Below, piece by piece: positions 38,601 to 45,534 of a stretch of 64,000 nt of DNA (positions are counted from its first letter, which is position 1; each line of letters starts with the position of its first letter). A model generated the notes under the pieces. That model saw only the letters and a program-made list of their open reading frames with translations, was not told where the DNA came from and ran no database searches. The DNA is from Physella acuta (Eukaryota > Mollusca > Gastropoda > Physidae). Made by a program: the position numbers and the translations under genes. Location of the stretch: NCBI RefSeq assembly GCF_028476545.1, contig NW_026731926.1, positions 21,001 to 85,000 on the forward strand, given 5' to 3'.

Positions 38601-40545
38601 ACCCACTCACCTTAGTGATGGCAGCCAAATGCTCTACCATTTGACCACCCAAACTCCCCTGAACTTGACCTACTCACCTTAGTGAAGGCAGCCAAATGCT
38701 TTACCATTTGACCACCCAAACTCCCCTGAACTTGACCCACTCACCTTAGTGATGGCAGCCAAATGCTCTACCATTTGACCACACAAACTCCCCTGACCTT
38801 GACCCACTCACCTTAGTGATAGCACCCAAATGCTCTACCATTTGACCACCCCATTCCAAACGCAAACACAACACTCCACACAAACTTCCCTGACTGAACT
38901 TGACCCACTCACCTTAGTGATGGCAGCCATCTGTTGCTTGTAAGCCTTGCCCCCATCCAGTGTGTTAAACTCCAGCGCCACACGCTGCAGAATGTTGTCC
39001 AGCTCCGCCCCATTCCCTGGCTTCCCAGAGGGGAAGTAGAACTGGGGTATGTGGACATTAAAGATTTGCCGGCTACTGCGCTGCTTCTTCTGCCTGTTTT
39101 CTTTGTTGTTGTCTCGTACATCGCTGGCGATTTTGTTGATACTTTTGACATCTGAGGTTTCTAAAAATAATCAATTTTGTTCATACTTTTCACATCTGAG
39201 GTGTCTAAAAATAAATAATTTTGTTAATACTTTTCACATCTGAGGTGTCAAAAATAAACAATTTTGTTAATATTTTTGAATCTGATAAGTCAAAATATAA
39301 ACATTATTTTTTTCAATATTTTTGACATCTGTGGTATCTAAGTGCAAACATAATTTTGTTAATATTTTTGACATCTGTGGTATCTAAGTGTAAACATAAT
39401 TTTGTTAATATTTTTGACATCTGTGGTATCTAAGTGTAAACATAATTTTGTTAATATTTTTGACAGCTGAGGTATCTAAATAAACACATAATCTTTTTCA
39501 CACATTATACGTATAAGACAACTAAAGCTAAGCATAATTCTCTTGACACTTTTAGCACCCTATTCAAAAGATATCTGTAAGCAGCTACAAAATTCTAAAT
39601 ATAATGATGGCTTTGTTGTATATGAAAATTTACTTCCATACTTCCATTATCTCATAACAAAAGTTTAGCGACTTGCCATAAAAGTTGTCAAACAAACTTT
39701 TATAGCTTTTTACCCCACCACTTACCGGTCAATGACACCACTGGTCAATGACACCACTATGTTCAACACGTGTTTCAGCAATTTTTTTTTTAAATATCAA
39801 ATATGTTTTGTTATACAAAAAAAAACCCCCAAAGTACAGCAATCATGAAAGAAATCTGAATTTTCCTTCTAGGTGTGACATCACTTATTTATGATGTTCT
39901 ATGTCCCATTGTAAACAAACTACCAAAACAAGGACTACATAAAGAAAGGAAATACATTTTCTTAGCTATACTAATACATTATGGGAGAGCATGGTTTGAT
40001 GGTAGATCATACAACTGCTAACCCAAAAGTTTTGAGTTCGGATCCCAGTTTTGAGTCCGTAGGATTTCCCTGAGTTCACCCAGCTCTAATGTATATCTGG
40101 TTCACGTTAGGAAAAGTAAAGGCAGCGGGGCATGAGCCGATGTAATAGAAAACAAACTCTACTCCACCTGCCCTGAGGACCACCAGGTTTAAAGGATATC
40201 ATTTTTTTAATGCTAGTGCACCATGATTTACATGAGAAATTAATAAAGCATTGGTTGATGTAATGTACTATCACAATTAAATTTCTCCTACATACAATCA
40301 AGGTCCTCACCTTTAAGCACAGACTGTCTTGGGGCAGGAAATGGCTGCTGCACATCATCTTCTTTACTAGGCAGCTTGCGTGTGCCTGGGTACAGCTCCG
40401 GGGTGGAGTTGGACAAGCCGTCACCGTTGTTGTGGGAGGGGATGGTATCCTTCAGCCCCGTCCCTTGGCGCACCTTGGCGGGTTCCACAGCTGTCCCTGA
40501 GGTGATGCCGACATCTTTATCCTTGGTGCCAGCATTGATCACAGG
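19941..40545 (-). CDS. PPP2R3A-like: PP2A regulatory subunit B'' (PR72/PR130 family), 13 exons, 5' end not found
   Basis: Thirteen minus-strand exons with GT/AG borders and matching phases give 1707 nt, that is 568 residues plus TGA. The protein follows human PR72/PR70 closely: IPQFYFPSGKP, ITKACGLPLYWK, VVETHPGLTFLQDAPEFHSRYVTT, VNRSWSGRITLAELRKSNFLQTL, FSYEHFYVIYCKFWELD, IDRIFSGAVTRG, PTSIEYWFRCMDLDGDGV, GKITLGDLKACKM, FFDTFFNLDKFL and DWNRYAEEEYDILVADE. Two EF-hand loops are seen: D318-D329, DxDxD type without the usual Gly, and D391-E402, canonical. B'' subunits direct PP2A to substrates and respond to calcium through these loops. The start is open: the first exon found begins either at an acceptor before 40545 or at a poor-context ATG at 40567-40569. 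I cannot separate PPP2R3A from PPP2R3B. Confidence 0.95.
20271..20425 (+). mobile_element. SINE fragment in the last intron
   Basis: 'ccctgagtccacccagctcg' and 'gaaagtgaatgctgc' resemble the body of the SINE at 39983-40208. The tRNA-like head is poorly preserved, so the borders are approximate. Confidence 0.45.
20459..20732. mobile_element. hAT-type MITE, CAGAGGCGTAG family, copy 5 (uninterrupted)
   Basis: The ends CAGAGGCGTAGTGAGG and CCTCGCTACTCACTG are flanked by a perfect 8-bp duplication CTCTACCC (20451-20458 and 20733-20740). It lies in the last intron of the PP2A gene and is the natural comparison for the copy that the Polinton entered. Confidence 0.88.
20741..21905. other. Rest of the last intron, no further feature
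   Basis: AT-rich intronic sequence with a G-rich patch at about 21595-21630. Confidence 0.6.
21906..22009 (-). CDS. PPP2R3A-like: PPP2R3-like exon 12 (residues 481-514)
   Basis: Acceptor GTATTTTCAG, donor GATGG|GTAAG. It encodes DPNLEPIEVNDWNRYAEEEY and DILVADEGNADVEDG, matching the DWxxYAxEEYDxLVA motif of PR72. Confidence 0.95.
22195..22640 (-). mobile_element. tRNA-SINE on the minus strand, interrupted by a MITE
   Basis: Read on the minus strand it has 'ccgctaacctgaaaatcatg', a B-box-like GAGTTAGGATCC, and a tail containing 'atgccgaagtcactgaaac' and 'gaactctgctccatgtacc', as in the SINE at 51403. The hAT-type MITE at 22305-22512 splits it. Confidence 0.65.
22305..22512. mobile_element. 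hAT-type MITE, CAGGGGTCTCCAAACT family, copy 1
   Basis: The ends CAGAGGTCTCCAAACTTT and AGTTTGGAGACCCCTG are inverted. A perfect 8-bp duplication CTCTAACC flanks it (22297-22304, 22513-22520). 208 bp, no coding content. It lies in an intron of the PP2A gene, inside an older SINE. Confidence 0.92.
22751..22900 (-). CDS. PPP2R3A-like: PPP2R3-like exon 11 (residues 431-480)
   Basis: Acceptor TTCTGTTTCAG, donor GCAAGG|GTAACT. It encodes MMDMVCPKTEGKITLGDLKA, then CKMTNIFFDTFFNLDKFLEH and EQRDPFANAR. Confidence 0.95.
22921..23570 (-). repeat. Minisatellite filling intron 10, about 58-60 bp unit
   Basis: About eleven copies of a unit containing 'cacaaagccaaatgtacaaa', 'ctggcaagtgtctagctaaa' and 'ccacag' fill nearly the whole 673-bp intron between exons 10 and 11. 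On the sense strand the first unit begins right behind the donor GTAATAG. Confidence 0.92.
23574..23718 (-). CDS. PPP2R3A-like: PPP2R3-like exon 10 (residues 382-430), second EF-hand
   Basis: Acceptor TTTCTTTCAG, donor TGCCAG|GTAATA. It encodes SIEYWFRC, the canonical EF loop DLDGDGVISMYE (391-402) with all Ca-binding positions filled, then EYFHEEQMNKM and LPFEDTVCQ. Confidence 0.96.
23719..24454. other. Intron 9, 3' part, no feature
   Basis: AT-rich intronic sequence. Confidence 0.6.
24455..24912 (-). repeat. Minisatellite, about 33 bp unit, beside exon 9 donor
   Basis: About 14 copies of 'aggtaaatattagccagtgt' plus 'agagcctgcacac', some shortened. The array ends about 10 nt from the exon 9 donor, and its last unit runs into 'gcctgcagggaaccag'. 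Confidence 0.92.
24922..25008 (-). CDS. PPP2R3A-like: PPP2R3-like exon 9 (residues 353-381)
   Basis: Acceptor TCTTATTCCAG, donor CCCACCAG|GTACTG. It encodes GPDFQESRMSYKEFVWFLLA, then EEDKKHPT. The donor lacks the usual purine at +4/+5 (GTACTG), so it may be weak; a 33-bp minisatellite starts about 10 nt downstream. Confidence 0.93.
25085..25690 (-). repeat. Minisatellite in intron 8, units of 'gtggtgatgtggatgtgatg'
   Basis: About 25-30 diverged copies of a 20-27 bp unit built from 'gtagaggtggtgatgtgga'. It starts about 75 nt upstream of the exon 9 acceptor on the sense strand. Confidence 0.88.
25691..26472. other. Intron 8, remainder
   Basis: AT-rich intronic sequence; frames here look non-coding. 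Confidence 0.55.
26473..26521 (-). CDS. PPP2R3A-like: PPP2R3-like exon 8 (residues 337-352)
   Basis: 49-nt micro-exon. Acceptor 'actcctcag', donor ACAAG|GTAAGT. With its split codons it encodes ALNSRLIDRIFSGAVTR, the IDRIFSGAVTRG signature of the family. Too short to show as an open frame on its own. Confidence 0.93.
26522..26985. other. Intron 7, 3' part
   Basis: A-rich intronic sequence without recognised features. Confidence 0.55.
26986..27392 (-). repeat. Minisatellite at exon 7 donor, about 28 bp unit in dimers of about 56
   Basis: Alternating units 'aaaacctaccacaataaaaa' + 'aaattgaac' and 'aaaacctaccatattcaaaa' + 'agattgaac'. On the sense strand each second unit reads ATG|GTAGGTTTTGTTCAATC, a copy of the real exon 7 donor GATCATG|GTAGGTTTTTTTG. 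Confidence 0.92.
27393..27549 (-). CDS. PPP2R3A-like: PPP2R3-like exon 7 (residues 285-336), first EF-hand
   Basis: Acceptor TATATGTGCAG, donor GATCATG|GTAGGT. It encodes TLRRLEDEEDINQIKDFFSY, then EHFYVIYCKFWEL, and the EF loop DKDHDLYIDKND (318-329). It is flanked by minisatellites on both sides. Confidence 0.95.
27556..28375 (-). repeat. Minisatellite in intron 6, about 28 bp unit
   Basis: About 29 copies of 'gggaaacaatttgattaggt' + 'cagaccaa', with 'caggacac' variants arranged in a higher-order pattern near 27890-28130. It ends about 20 nt from the exon 7 acceptor. Degenerate copies resume at 29140-29260 beyond the inserted dispersed repeat. Confidence 0.93.
28378..29140 (+). mobile_element. 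Dispersed repeat family R1, copy 1
   Basis: This shares about 0.6-0.7 kb with 48198-48832 in the opposite orientation. It starts near 'aaaccgggagtgatctcccc', then ACTTTCTCGAATATTC, and ends TATACGAGAAAGT, so the ends are partly inverted (ACTTTCTCG/CGAGAAAGT). It includes a 'cagacagacagacagacac' run. No open frame, so it is non-autonomous. It interrupts the 28-bp minisatellite. Confidence 0.75.
29261..29489. other. Intron 6, donor-proximal part
   Basis: No feature beyond the exon 6 donor. Confidence 0.5.
29490..29576 (-). CDS. PPP2R3A-like: PPP2R3-like exon 6 (residues 256-284)
   Basis: Acceptor TCTTTTCCAG, donor TTACAG|GTTTGT. It encodes VISRVMFCVNRSWSGRITLA and ELRKSNFLQ. Confidence 0.95.
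29577..30080. other. Intron 5, 3' part
   Basis: AT-rich intronic sequence; nothing recognised. Confidence 0.55.
30081..30394 (-). repeat. Minisatellite at exon 5 donor, about 30 bp unit
   Basis: About ten units 'gtgaaggtagcttaagtttc' + 'ttacagtg'. On the sense strand units read ACCACT|GTAAGTAACTTAAG or GTAAGAAACTTAAG, repeating the exon 5 donor with its last six exon bases. Confidence 0.92.
30395..30469 (-). CDS. PPP2R3A-like: PPP2R3-like exon 5 (residues 231-255)
   Basis: Acceptor TTCATTGACAG, donor ACCACT|GTAAGT. It encodes DVVETHPGLTFLQDAPEFHS and RYVTT, nearly identical to PR72. A minisatellite begins at its donor. Confidence 0.95.
30490..30720 (-). repeat. Minisatellite in intron 4, about 22 bp unit
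   Basis: About ten copies of 'aacatcattaggatgttaca' starting about 20 nt from the exon 5 acceptor. Confidence 0.85.
30822..30924 (-). CDS. PPP2R3A-like: PPP2R3-like exon 4 (residues 196-230)
   Basis: Acceptor TTTGTCTTAG, donor GTTCAG|GTGAGT. It encodes LYQTCHDDAAKFMRMA, then DFDDFEPLVQ. The HDDAAKF phrase is typical of B'' subunits. Confidence 0.92.
30976..31530 (-). repeat. Minisatellite in intron 3, about 118 bp unit
   Basis: Four to five long units, each with two 'atggtaaaacactaga' half-units ('gtgtacatgatgg' and 'gtgtacataatgg'). It occupies most of the intron between exons 3 and 4. Confidence 0.92.
31581..31684 (-). CDS. PPP2R3A-like: PPP2R3-like exon 3 (residues 162-195)
   Basis: Acceptor GTTTACAG, donor CTTAAAAA|GTGAGT. 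It encodes ACGLPLYWKILLFRAAGGTK and FITFQTLSVLLK, matching the ACGCPLYWK...FRAAGG block of PR72. Confidence 0.92.
31685..32305. other. Intron 2, 3' part
   Basis: AT-rich intronic sequence; no feature recognised. Confidence 0.55.
32310..32788. repeat. Near-perfect minisatellite, 25 bp unit, intron 2
   Basis: About 19 copies of 'tcagtggttggtaaagatct' + 'gaatg', differing only by T/C in 'ggttgg/ggctgg'. Very low divergence suggests recent expansion. Confidence 0.95.
33080..33855. repeat. Minisatellite of 'cataacattcacacgca', intron 2
   Basis: More than 40 short units 'ataacattcacatcacc' and 'ataacattcacacgcac' in mixed order. Confidence 0.92.
33856..34135. other. Intron 2 spacer
   Basis: No feature recognised. 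Confidence 0.5.
34136..34425. repeat. Minisatellite, 42 bp unit, intron 2
   Basis: About six or seven units 'cagcagttactgcagtactg' + 'ggattaaacattccaatcacac'. Because 42 is a multiple of three, it gives open frames on both strands; these are not genes. Confidence 0.9.
34426..36054. other. Intron 2 spacer with a (TA)n tract
   Basis: AT-rich. A pure TA repeat lies at about 35588-35663. Diverged 'tagtataaatacctgcat' copies lie at about 34720-34990. No exon found. Confidence 0.6.
36055..37965. repeat. Long minisatellite, 26 bp unit, intron 2
   Basis: Over 70 copies of 'tgtctggctgtgttaatcat' + 'acgtgg', with variants (ctagctgtg, ctgggtatg; acgtgg, acatgg, atgtgg). From about 37180 to 37930 the variants recur in a longer ordered block, a higher-order repeat. 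Each unit carries TTAATCAT. Confidence 0.95.
38345..38440 (-). mobile_element. SINE 3' part in intron 2
   Basis: Read on the minus strand it has 'tgaactctacttcatctgcc', 'taatggatcaccaggtct' and 'aaaaagaatctt', matching the 3' part of the SINE at 51403-51660. Its upstream tRNA-like part (TGGTCAAATGGTAGAGC, an A-box) runs into the 67-bp array. Confidence 0.7.
38415..38930 (-). repeat. 67-bp tandem array carrying copies of the exon 2 donor
   Basis: On the sense strand each unit holds GGCTGCCATCACTAAG|GTGA-GTGGGTC, which is the last 16 bases of exon 2 plus its donor, followed by the tRNA-like SINE piece TGGTCAAATGGTAGAGC. Extra exon-end equivalents lie at 38812, 38745, 38678, 38611, 38544 and 38477; the true one is 38913. 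The last five are spaced exactly 67 bp apart. Confidence 0.95.
38913..39160 (-). CDS. PPP2R3A-like: PPP2R3-like exon 2 of those found (residues 79-161)
   Basis: Acceptor TTATTTTTAG, donor ATCACTAAG|GTGAGTGGG. It encodes TSDVKSINKIASDVRDNNKE, a basic stretch (RQKKQRSSRQ) and the conserved IPQFYFPSGKP that begins the B'' core. Both edges are embedded in tandem arrays that repeat the exon edge with its splice site (38415-38930 and 39130-39490). Confidence 0.9.
39130..39490 (-). repeat. About 45-bp tandem array carrying copies of the exon 2 acceptor
   Basis: About eight or nine units. On the sense strand they read TTATTTTTAG|ACACCTCAGA followed by TGTGAAAAGTATTAACAAAA, a copy of the acceptor and first 30 or so coding bases of exon 2. 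Divergence rises with distance from the exon. Confidence 0.93.
39491..39982. other. Intron 1 spacer
   Basis: AT-rich; 'accactggtcaatgacacc' is duplicated at about 39716-39755. Nothing else. Confidence 0.5.
39983..40208 (+). mobile_element. tRNA-derived SINE in intron 1
   Basis: The head resembles a tRNA: an A-box-like TGGTTTGATGGTAGATC, 'actgctaacccaaaag', and a B box GAGTTCGGATCCC. The body has 'gttcacccagctctaatg' and the tail 'actctactccacctgccc', ending in a T run. It is antisense to the host gene. Confidence 0.8.
40311..40545 (-). CDS. PPP2R3A-like: PPP2R3-like exon 1 of those found (residues 1-78)
   Basis: Acceptor TTATCTCCCCAG, donor CTTAAAG|GTGAGG. It encodes a variable, probably disordered, linker starting PVINAGTKDKD and ending PRQSVLK. 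It ends one base into a codon, matched by the next exon. An in-frame ATG at 40567-40569 could serve as an alternative start. Confidence 0.8.
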
Positions 40546-40817
40546 CTGGGGAGATAAGGTGACACACATCTAAGACTGTTTTGTAGCTCTCAATGTGTCA
40601 ATTATATACTTTCTGGCCCATTTTTCTGGACAGTAAACAGCATTGCCATTTGTTAGTACAACTCTCAGTGGCCAGATAAGCCACCAAAACTTAGAACAGC
40701 TTTGGCTTAACATGAAATTTACATTTTAAAATTTGGTTACAAAATAATTTTGATGCTAAATTTTTGTTGTGTTTAATAATAAAACAAAATTTTGAAAGAT
40801 TATGAAAGTCCTGGGGG

Positions 40818-40992
40818 CAGGGGTTCTTAAACGAGGTTTGATCAAACCCCAAGAAGGCAAAGACACACACCTAACTCATAATTGGCAATCAGAATTTGTC
40901 AATGCAGTAAGATCTTGCTATTAAAAAGAGTTTGGTGAATGCGCATATCAAACTAGTGGGGTTTGGTACCTCCAAAAGGTTAAGAACCACTG
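40818..40992. mobile_element. hAT-like MITE, CAGGGGTTCTTAAAC family
   Basis: The ends CAGGGGTTCTTAAAC and GGTTAAGAACCACTG are imperfect inverted repeats. No 8-bp duplication is evident. A fragment of the same family lies at 62140-62207. Confidence 0.65.
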
Positions 40993-42264
40993 TTAAGACA
41001 GGCGTAGTTTTGATAAATAAGACAAAGTTGAGCAACATTCTACCCTACCCTACAGCAGGCAGTGAGCAGATAAACAATTTTCAAAGCCGGGTTTAATTTT
41101 TGTAAAAATAAACCAGTCACCCCAACCAAAAAATAATTGAAAATCAGTGTATTTTGTTATAGGCTAGAGCCTCACCATCAAAGACTTTCGCCACTGCTGA
41201 TCCAGTCCCACATCTTACCTTGATTTGCTTGGAGTGTCCACACAGAACACAGCTAAAACACTCTAACCCTGCAATCTTTCTGGCTTTCCTTACTGCCATA
41301 GACACAGTGGAGAGAGGGGAGTGTTCTTGTGGAGGCATTGAGGCATGTACAACTCTATCTCTCAATGGACTAATCCCCCTCTGGTCCTACACACTTATAT
41401 CCAAAGCCTCTAACAAGGCAGAAATTGATTAATCCCATTTTGTTTATAAAATCCATCACATGGTTTCAGAAATCACATCACAGATATCAATATCATACAC
41501 AGTCAATATAAAGATATCACTTCATTGAAAAAAATACTCACTCGTTTAAAATATTGCATAAATCTAAAGTATCTTTTCTGAACAAGAACCCAAAAATACG
41601 AGAGCGGTTTTAAAATAATGAATAACAAATGATTCCAACAAATAAACACAAGCTTTGTTCATTCATCTTAACCCTGCCAACTGCTGCTTCTAATGCTGGC
41701 TTACAAATTAGTCACTGAGAGCTAGACAAGAAAGCTTAATCAAGCTAATTACTGATTACCTTGGCAAGCAACAAGACAATCTACAAGAGAAGAAACTGAA
41801 GCTAAAATTATCTTTTGTAATGGACAAATCACCAGCATGGAAACAAATTGAGGGGGGGGGGGGGGGAAGTGGAGGAGAGAAGGGCATAAAAGTTACGAGA
41901 TTTACAATTTTTTTGCCCAGTAAATCGACCTACTACTTTAAGTACGTTTTTCAATTCAGTTATTGTCAAGCAATGCATATGCTTTCTCATAACATGATTA
42001 TCTATAGCTTAACTTGAGAGATTATGAATTTAAGAATAGATTATTTTAGACTGCAAGTAGACTGGATATAAAACAGCAGAAGACTGTTTTTACATAAACC
42101 TGAGTTGTTCAAAAATAGTAAAGTATATTTATACCAGCACGATGTGTTGTACCATACAGCATGTTAAATAAAGATCATCAATATATAACGGTAGCATGAC
42201 TTTATCATCCCATTCATCACCACCTCACCACCCAAAACGTTGCAGTAGTACATTACCTTCTCGT
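40993..42264. other. No supported gene; one weak exon-like segment
   Basis: On the minus strand, around 41220-41320, a segment reads AVRKARKIAGLECFSCVLCG then HSKQIK and ends at a good donor (AAG|GTAAGA). Its phase would fit the first PPP2R3 exon found, but I do not recognise the peptide and it could equally come from a repeat. A poly-G run lies at about 41851. Confidence 0.3.
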
Positions 42265-42430
42265 CATTTTGAGATAGAGATACAGGTAGGGATAGGCTTT
42301 GAAGAGAGTTAGTTATAGGGTTAAGGATAAGGTTAGGAATAGGCTTTGAAGAGAGTTAGTTATAGGGTTAAGGATAAGGTTAGGAATAGGGTTACAGTTA
42401 GGTTTAGGGATGGAGTTAGGTAGCTAGACA
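42265..42430. repeat. Telomere-like degenerate repeats
   Basis: 'ggttaaggataaggttagga' style G/T/A phrases repeat, and a block of about 60 bp with 'ggctttgaagagagttagtt' is duplicated in tandem. It resembles decayed TTAGGG-type sequence. Confidence 0.55.
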
Positions 42431-43644
42431 AGGAGGATATAGATAAGTGAAGAGGGGTGTGTGGGAAATCCTGGGGGTGTGTTTGTGTAACTGACCTGGG
42501 GATTGTGATGACGGGGAAAGGGTCAACGCCCTAATCCCTAAGTAAGTCAGAAATATCAGTGCCAAGTTTTCATGCAATGTTCCACTGTTGTGTCATCTAA
42601 ATGACTTTGTTGAAGCCCCCACTTTAGTGATAACAAAATTTTAATTTTAAAAAAAACCCACGCCAAGCCCCACCAGAAAATGAAGCTTTAATGAAAACTC
42701 ATCAGCCCAGTTCCAGCTAAATCATGTGACTAAACCACCTGCCACTTTGAACAGCTGTGTAACTGAACACGAACATAGAACATACCCCGTACAACTTAAC
42801 ACATGGTACACTAACCATTACACCATATGTGTGTATACCAAAACACTTAACTGAGTGCATTAATGTCCATGTAAAATTAGCCTTACCCCCAATACCACTG
42901 CATGTAATTATACACCAGATGCTACAATAGAACAAAAGACATAGATCCTGTTTCATGGTTATGCACATTCCATTACTATTGTTTCTATGTATAATAATGT
43001 TTCTTTACATCTTTTTGGTTTGTATAGCATCCCATTATACATATCTGTGATATCTAAATTTAGTGTCCTTGAGCATGTTTTTTTAATGCCTGTTGCATCA
43101 TAACCATTTTTTTTTCTTTTTTAGATATAACAAATAGATCTGTAATGATGTGTGTTTAATTAGGTTAGGTTGTCTTGTTCTTGTTGTCTTAGGATGACGT
43201 CGTAATGTAGTGCAATAAATAGTAAAATTAAATAATGTCATTCTGTTGAATCATTTGTCAACACTGATGTCGTCGTACTTGTCAGAACTAGAGGATGAAC
43301 CACTGAATGATTAGAGAGGAACATGATGGTATTATAAACCCTCTCCCTGCATAACTGTGGGATACATTGTCCCAAGTACAACAATATTTACAATTTTTAA
43401 ATGCTTAGAAAACAGAGGAGCTTATAGTTGGATCAGAATAGCTAAGACCTTCAACGACCAGACATTAAAGCTATTTGTTTATGTTACAGTATAACTAACA
43501 GTAGAACATTCATTCAGCAGTACACGTAACATTAGATGACATTCTCACAACCATATATAATGTACACACAACACAAGAGGACACTCTTTTACTCCTCATG
43601 TACACCTATAACTTCCCACGTACACAAGAGAGGACACTTTAACA
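42431..43644. other. No gene seen
   Basis: AT-rich intergenic or 5' intronic sequence without supported features. Confidence 0.5.
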
Positions 43645-44995
43645 CCTCTCCATGTACACAACAAGAGAGGACCCTCACACTTCTCCATGTACACAACAAG
43701 AGAGGACCCTCACACTTCTCCATGTACACAACAAGAGAGGACCCTCACACTTCTCCATGTACACAACAAGAGAGGACCCTCACACTTCTCCATGTACACA
43801 ACAAGAGAGGACCCTCACACTTCTCCATGTACACAACAAGAGAGGACCCTCACACTTCTCCATGTACACAACAAGAGAGGACCCTCACACTTCTCCATGT
43901 ACACAACAAGAGAGGACCCTCACACTTCTCCATGTACACAACAAGGGAGGGCACCCTCACACTTCTCCATGTACACAACAAGGGAGGGCACCCTCACACT
44001 TCTCCATGTACACAACAAGAGAGGGCACCCTCACACTTCTCCATGTACACAACAAGAGAGGGCACTCTCACACTTCTCCATGTACACAACAAGAGAGGGC
44101 ACCCTCACACTTCTCCATGTACACAACAAGGGAGGGCACCCTCACACTTCTCCATGTACACAACAAGAGAGGACCCTCACACTTCTCCATGTACACAACA
44201 AGAGAGGGCACTCTCACACTTCTCCATGTACACAACAAGGGAGGGCACCCTCACACTTCTCCATGTACACAACAAGGGAGGGCACCCTCACACTTCTCCA
44301 TGTACACAACAAGAGAGGGCACCCTCACACTTCTCCATGTACACAACAAGAGAGGGCACCCTCACACTTCTCCATGTACACAACAAGAGAGGACCCTCAC
44401 ACTTCTCCATGTACACAACAAGAGAGGGCACTCTCACACTTCTCCATGTACACAACAAGGGAGGGCACCCTCACACTTCTCCATGTACACAACAAGGGAG
44501 GGCACCCTCACACTTCTCCATGTACACAACAAGAGAGGGCACCCTCACACTTCTCCATGTACACAACAAGAGAGGGCACCCTCACACTTCTCCATGTACA
44601 CAACAAGAGAGGGCACTCTCACACTTCTCCATGTACACAACAAGGGAGGGCACTCTCACACTTCTCCATGTACACAACAAGAGAGGGCACCCTCACACCT
44701 CTCCATGTACACAATAAGAGAGGGCACTCTCACACTTCTCCATGTACACAACAAGAGAGGGCACCCTCACACTTCTCCATGTACACAACAAGAGAGGGCA
44801 CTCTCACACTTCTCCATGTACACAACAAGAGAGGGCACCCTCACACTTCTCCATGTACACAACAAGAGAGGGCACTCTCACACTTCTCCATGTACACAAC
44901 AAGAGAGGGCACCCTCACACTTCTCCATGTACACAACAAGAGAGGGCACTCTCACACTTCTCCATGTACACAATAAGAGAGGGCACTCTCTTCCA
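43645..44995. repeat. Long minisatellite, 35-bp then 37-bp unit
   Basis: About 37 copies of 'ccatgtacacaacaagagag' + 'gaccctcacacttct' (35 bp) up to about 43945, then mostly 'ggcaccctcacacttct' versions (37 bp). Neither length is a multiple of three and no frame meets a stop, so all three plus-strand frames stay open for more than 390 codons. Not a gene. Confidence 0.95.
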
Positions 44996-45534
44996 CCTCT
45001 CAATAGCTTTGATCTTGCACTGCTAAAATGTAAACAACCTTGAGTATGGCAAATTATAACTCCTCTAAGATACAACCTATACACAAAAAACTGCTCAGAT
45101 ATTTTTAAAAACACACCTTTCAAGTTCCCAACCACAGGTAAACCTTAGAAAATTATATCCAACAGGTATTTGAGGTTTCTTTAAATTATCTACACCAGAA
45201 GTAAAAAAAAAATCTCACAAGTCCGATAGAAATTTTTTTCTGTCTTTCTTTAGTTACTAAGAAAGCTAAAAAAAATATCACGTTATAGGTTTAATTACGC
45301 CACAAACGAGGCTAAAAAAATAGAAGGTTGTGATTAGCTGGGTAAAATAAATAAGGAGAATGGAGGGTAGGTGGGTGGGTGTGTTGGGAAAGACGCAGTA
45401 GGATGGAGATACAAGGCCAGAGTCGGGTAGCATCATACACTCCCCTACCTGTGAGTCGTATATTGTTGCTATGACGCTGTGGGTTGAGTCATGACGTGTT
45501 GCTTAATAATTCGTGTAGGGTAACGGGGTTTGGG
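44996..45534. other. No gene seen
   Basis: Unremarkable sequence; 'gggtaggtgggtgggtgtg' near 45370. Confidence 0.5.

Noticed and set aside
42265-42430. Chromosome end
   Set aside because: The TTAGGG-like phrases are degenerate and internal, with ordinary sequence on both sides.
43536-45043. Open frames of about 390-460 codons in three overlapping frames
   Set aside because: They come from a 35/37-bp tandem repeat without stops in any frame; no start context, domain or frame preference.
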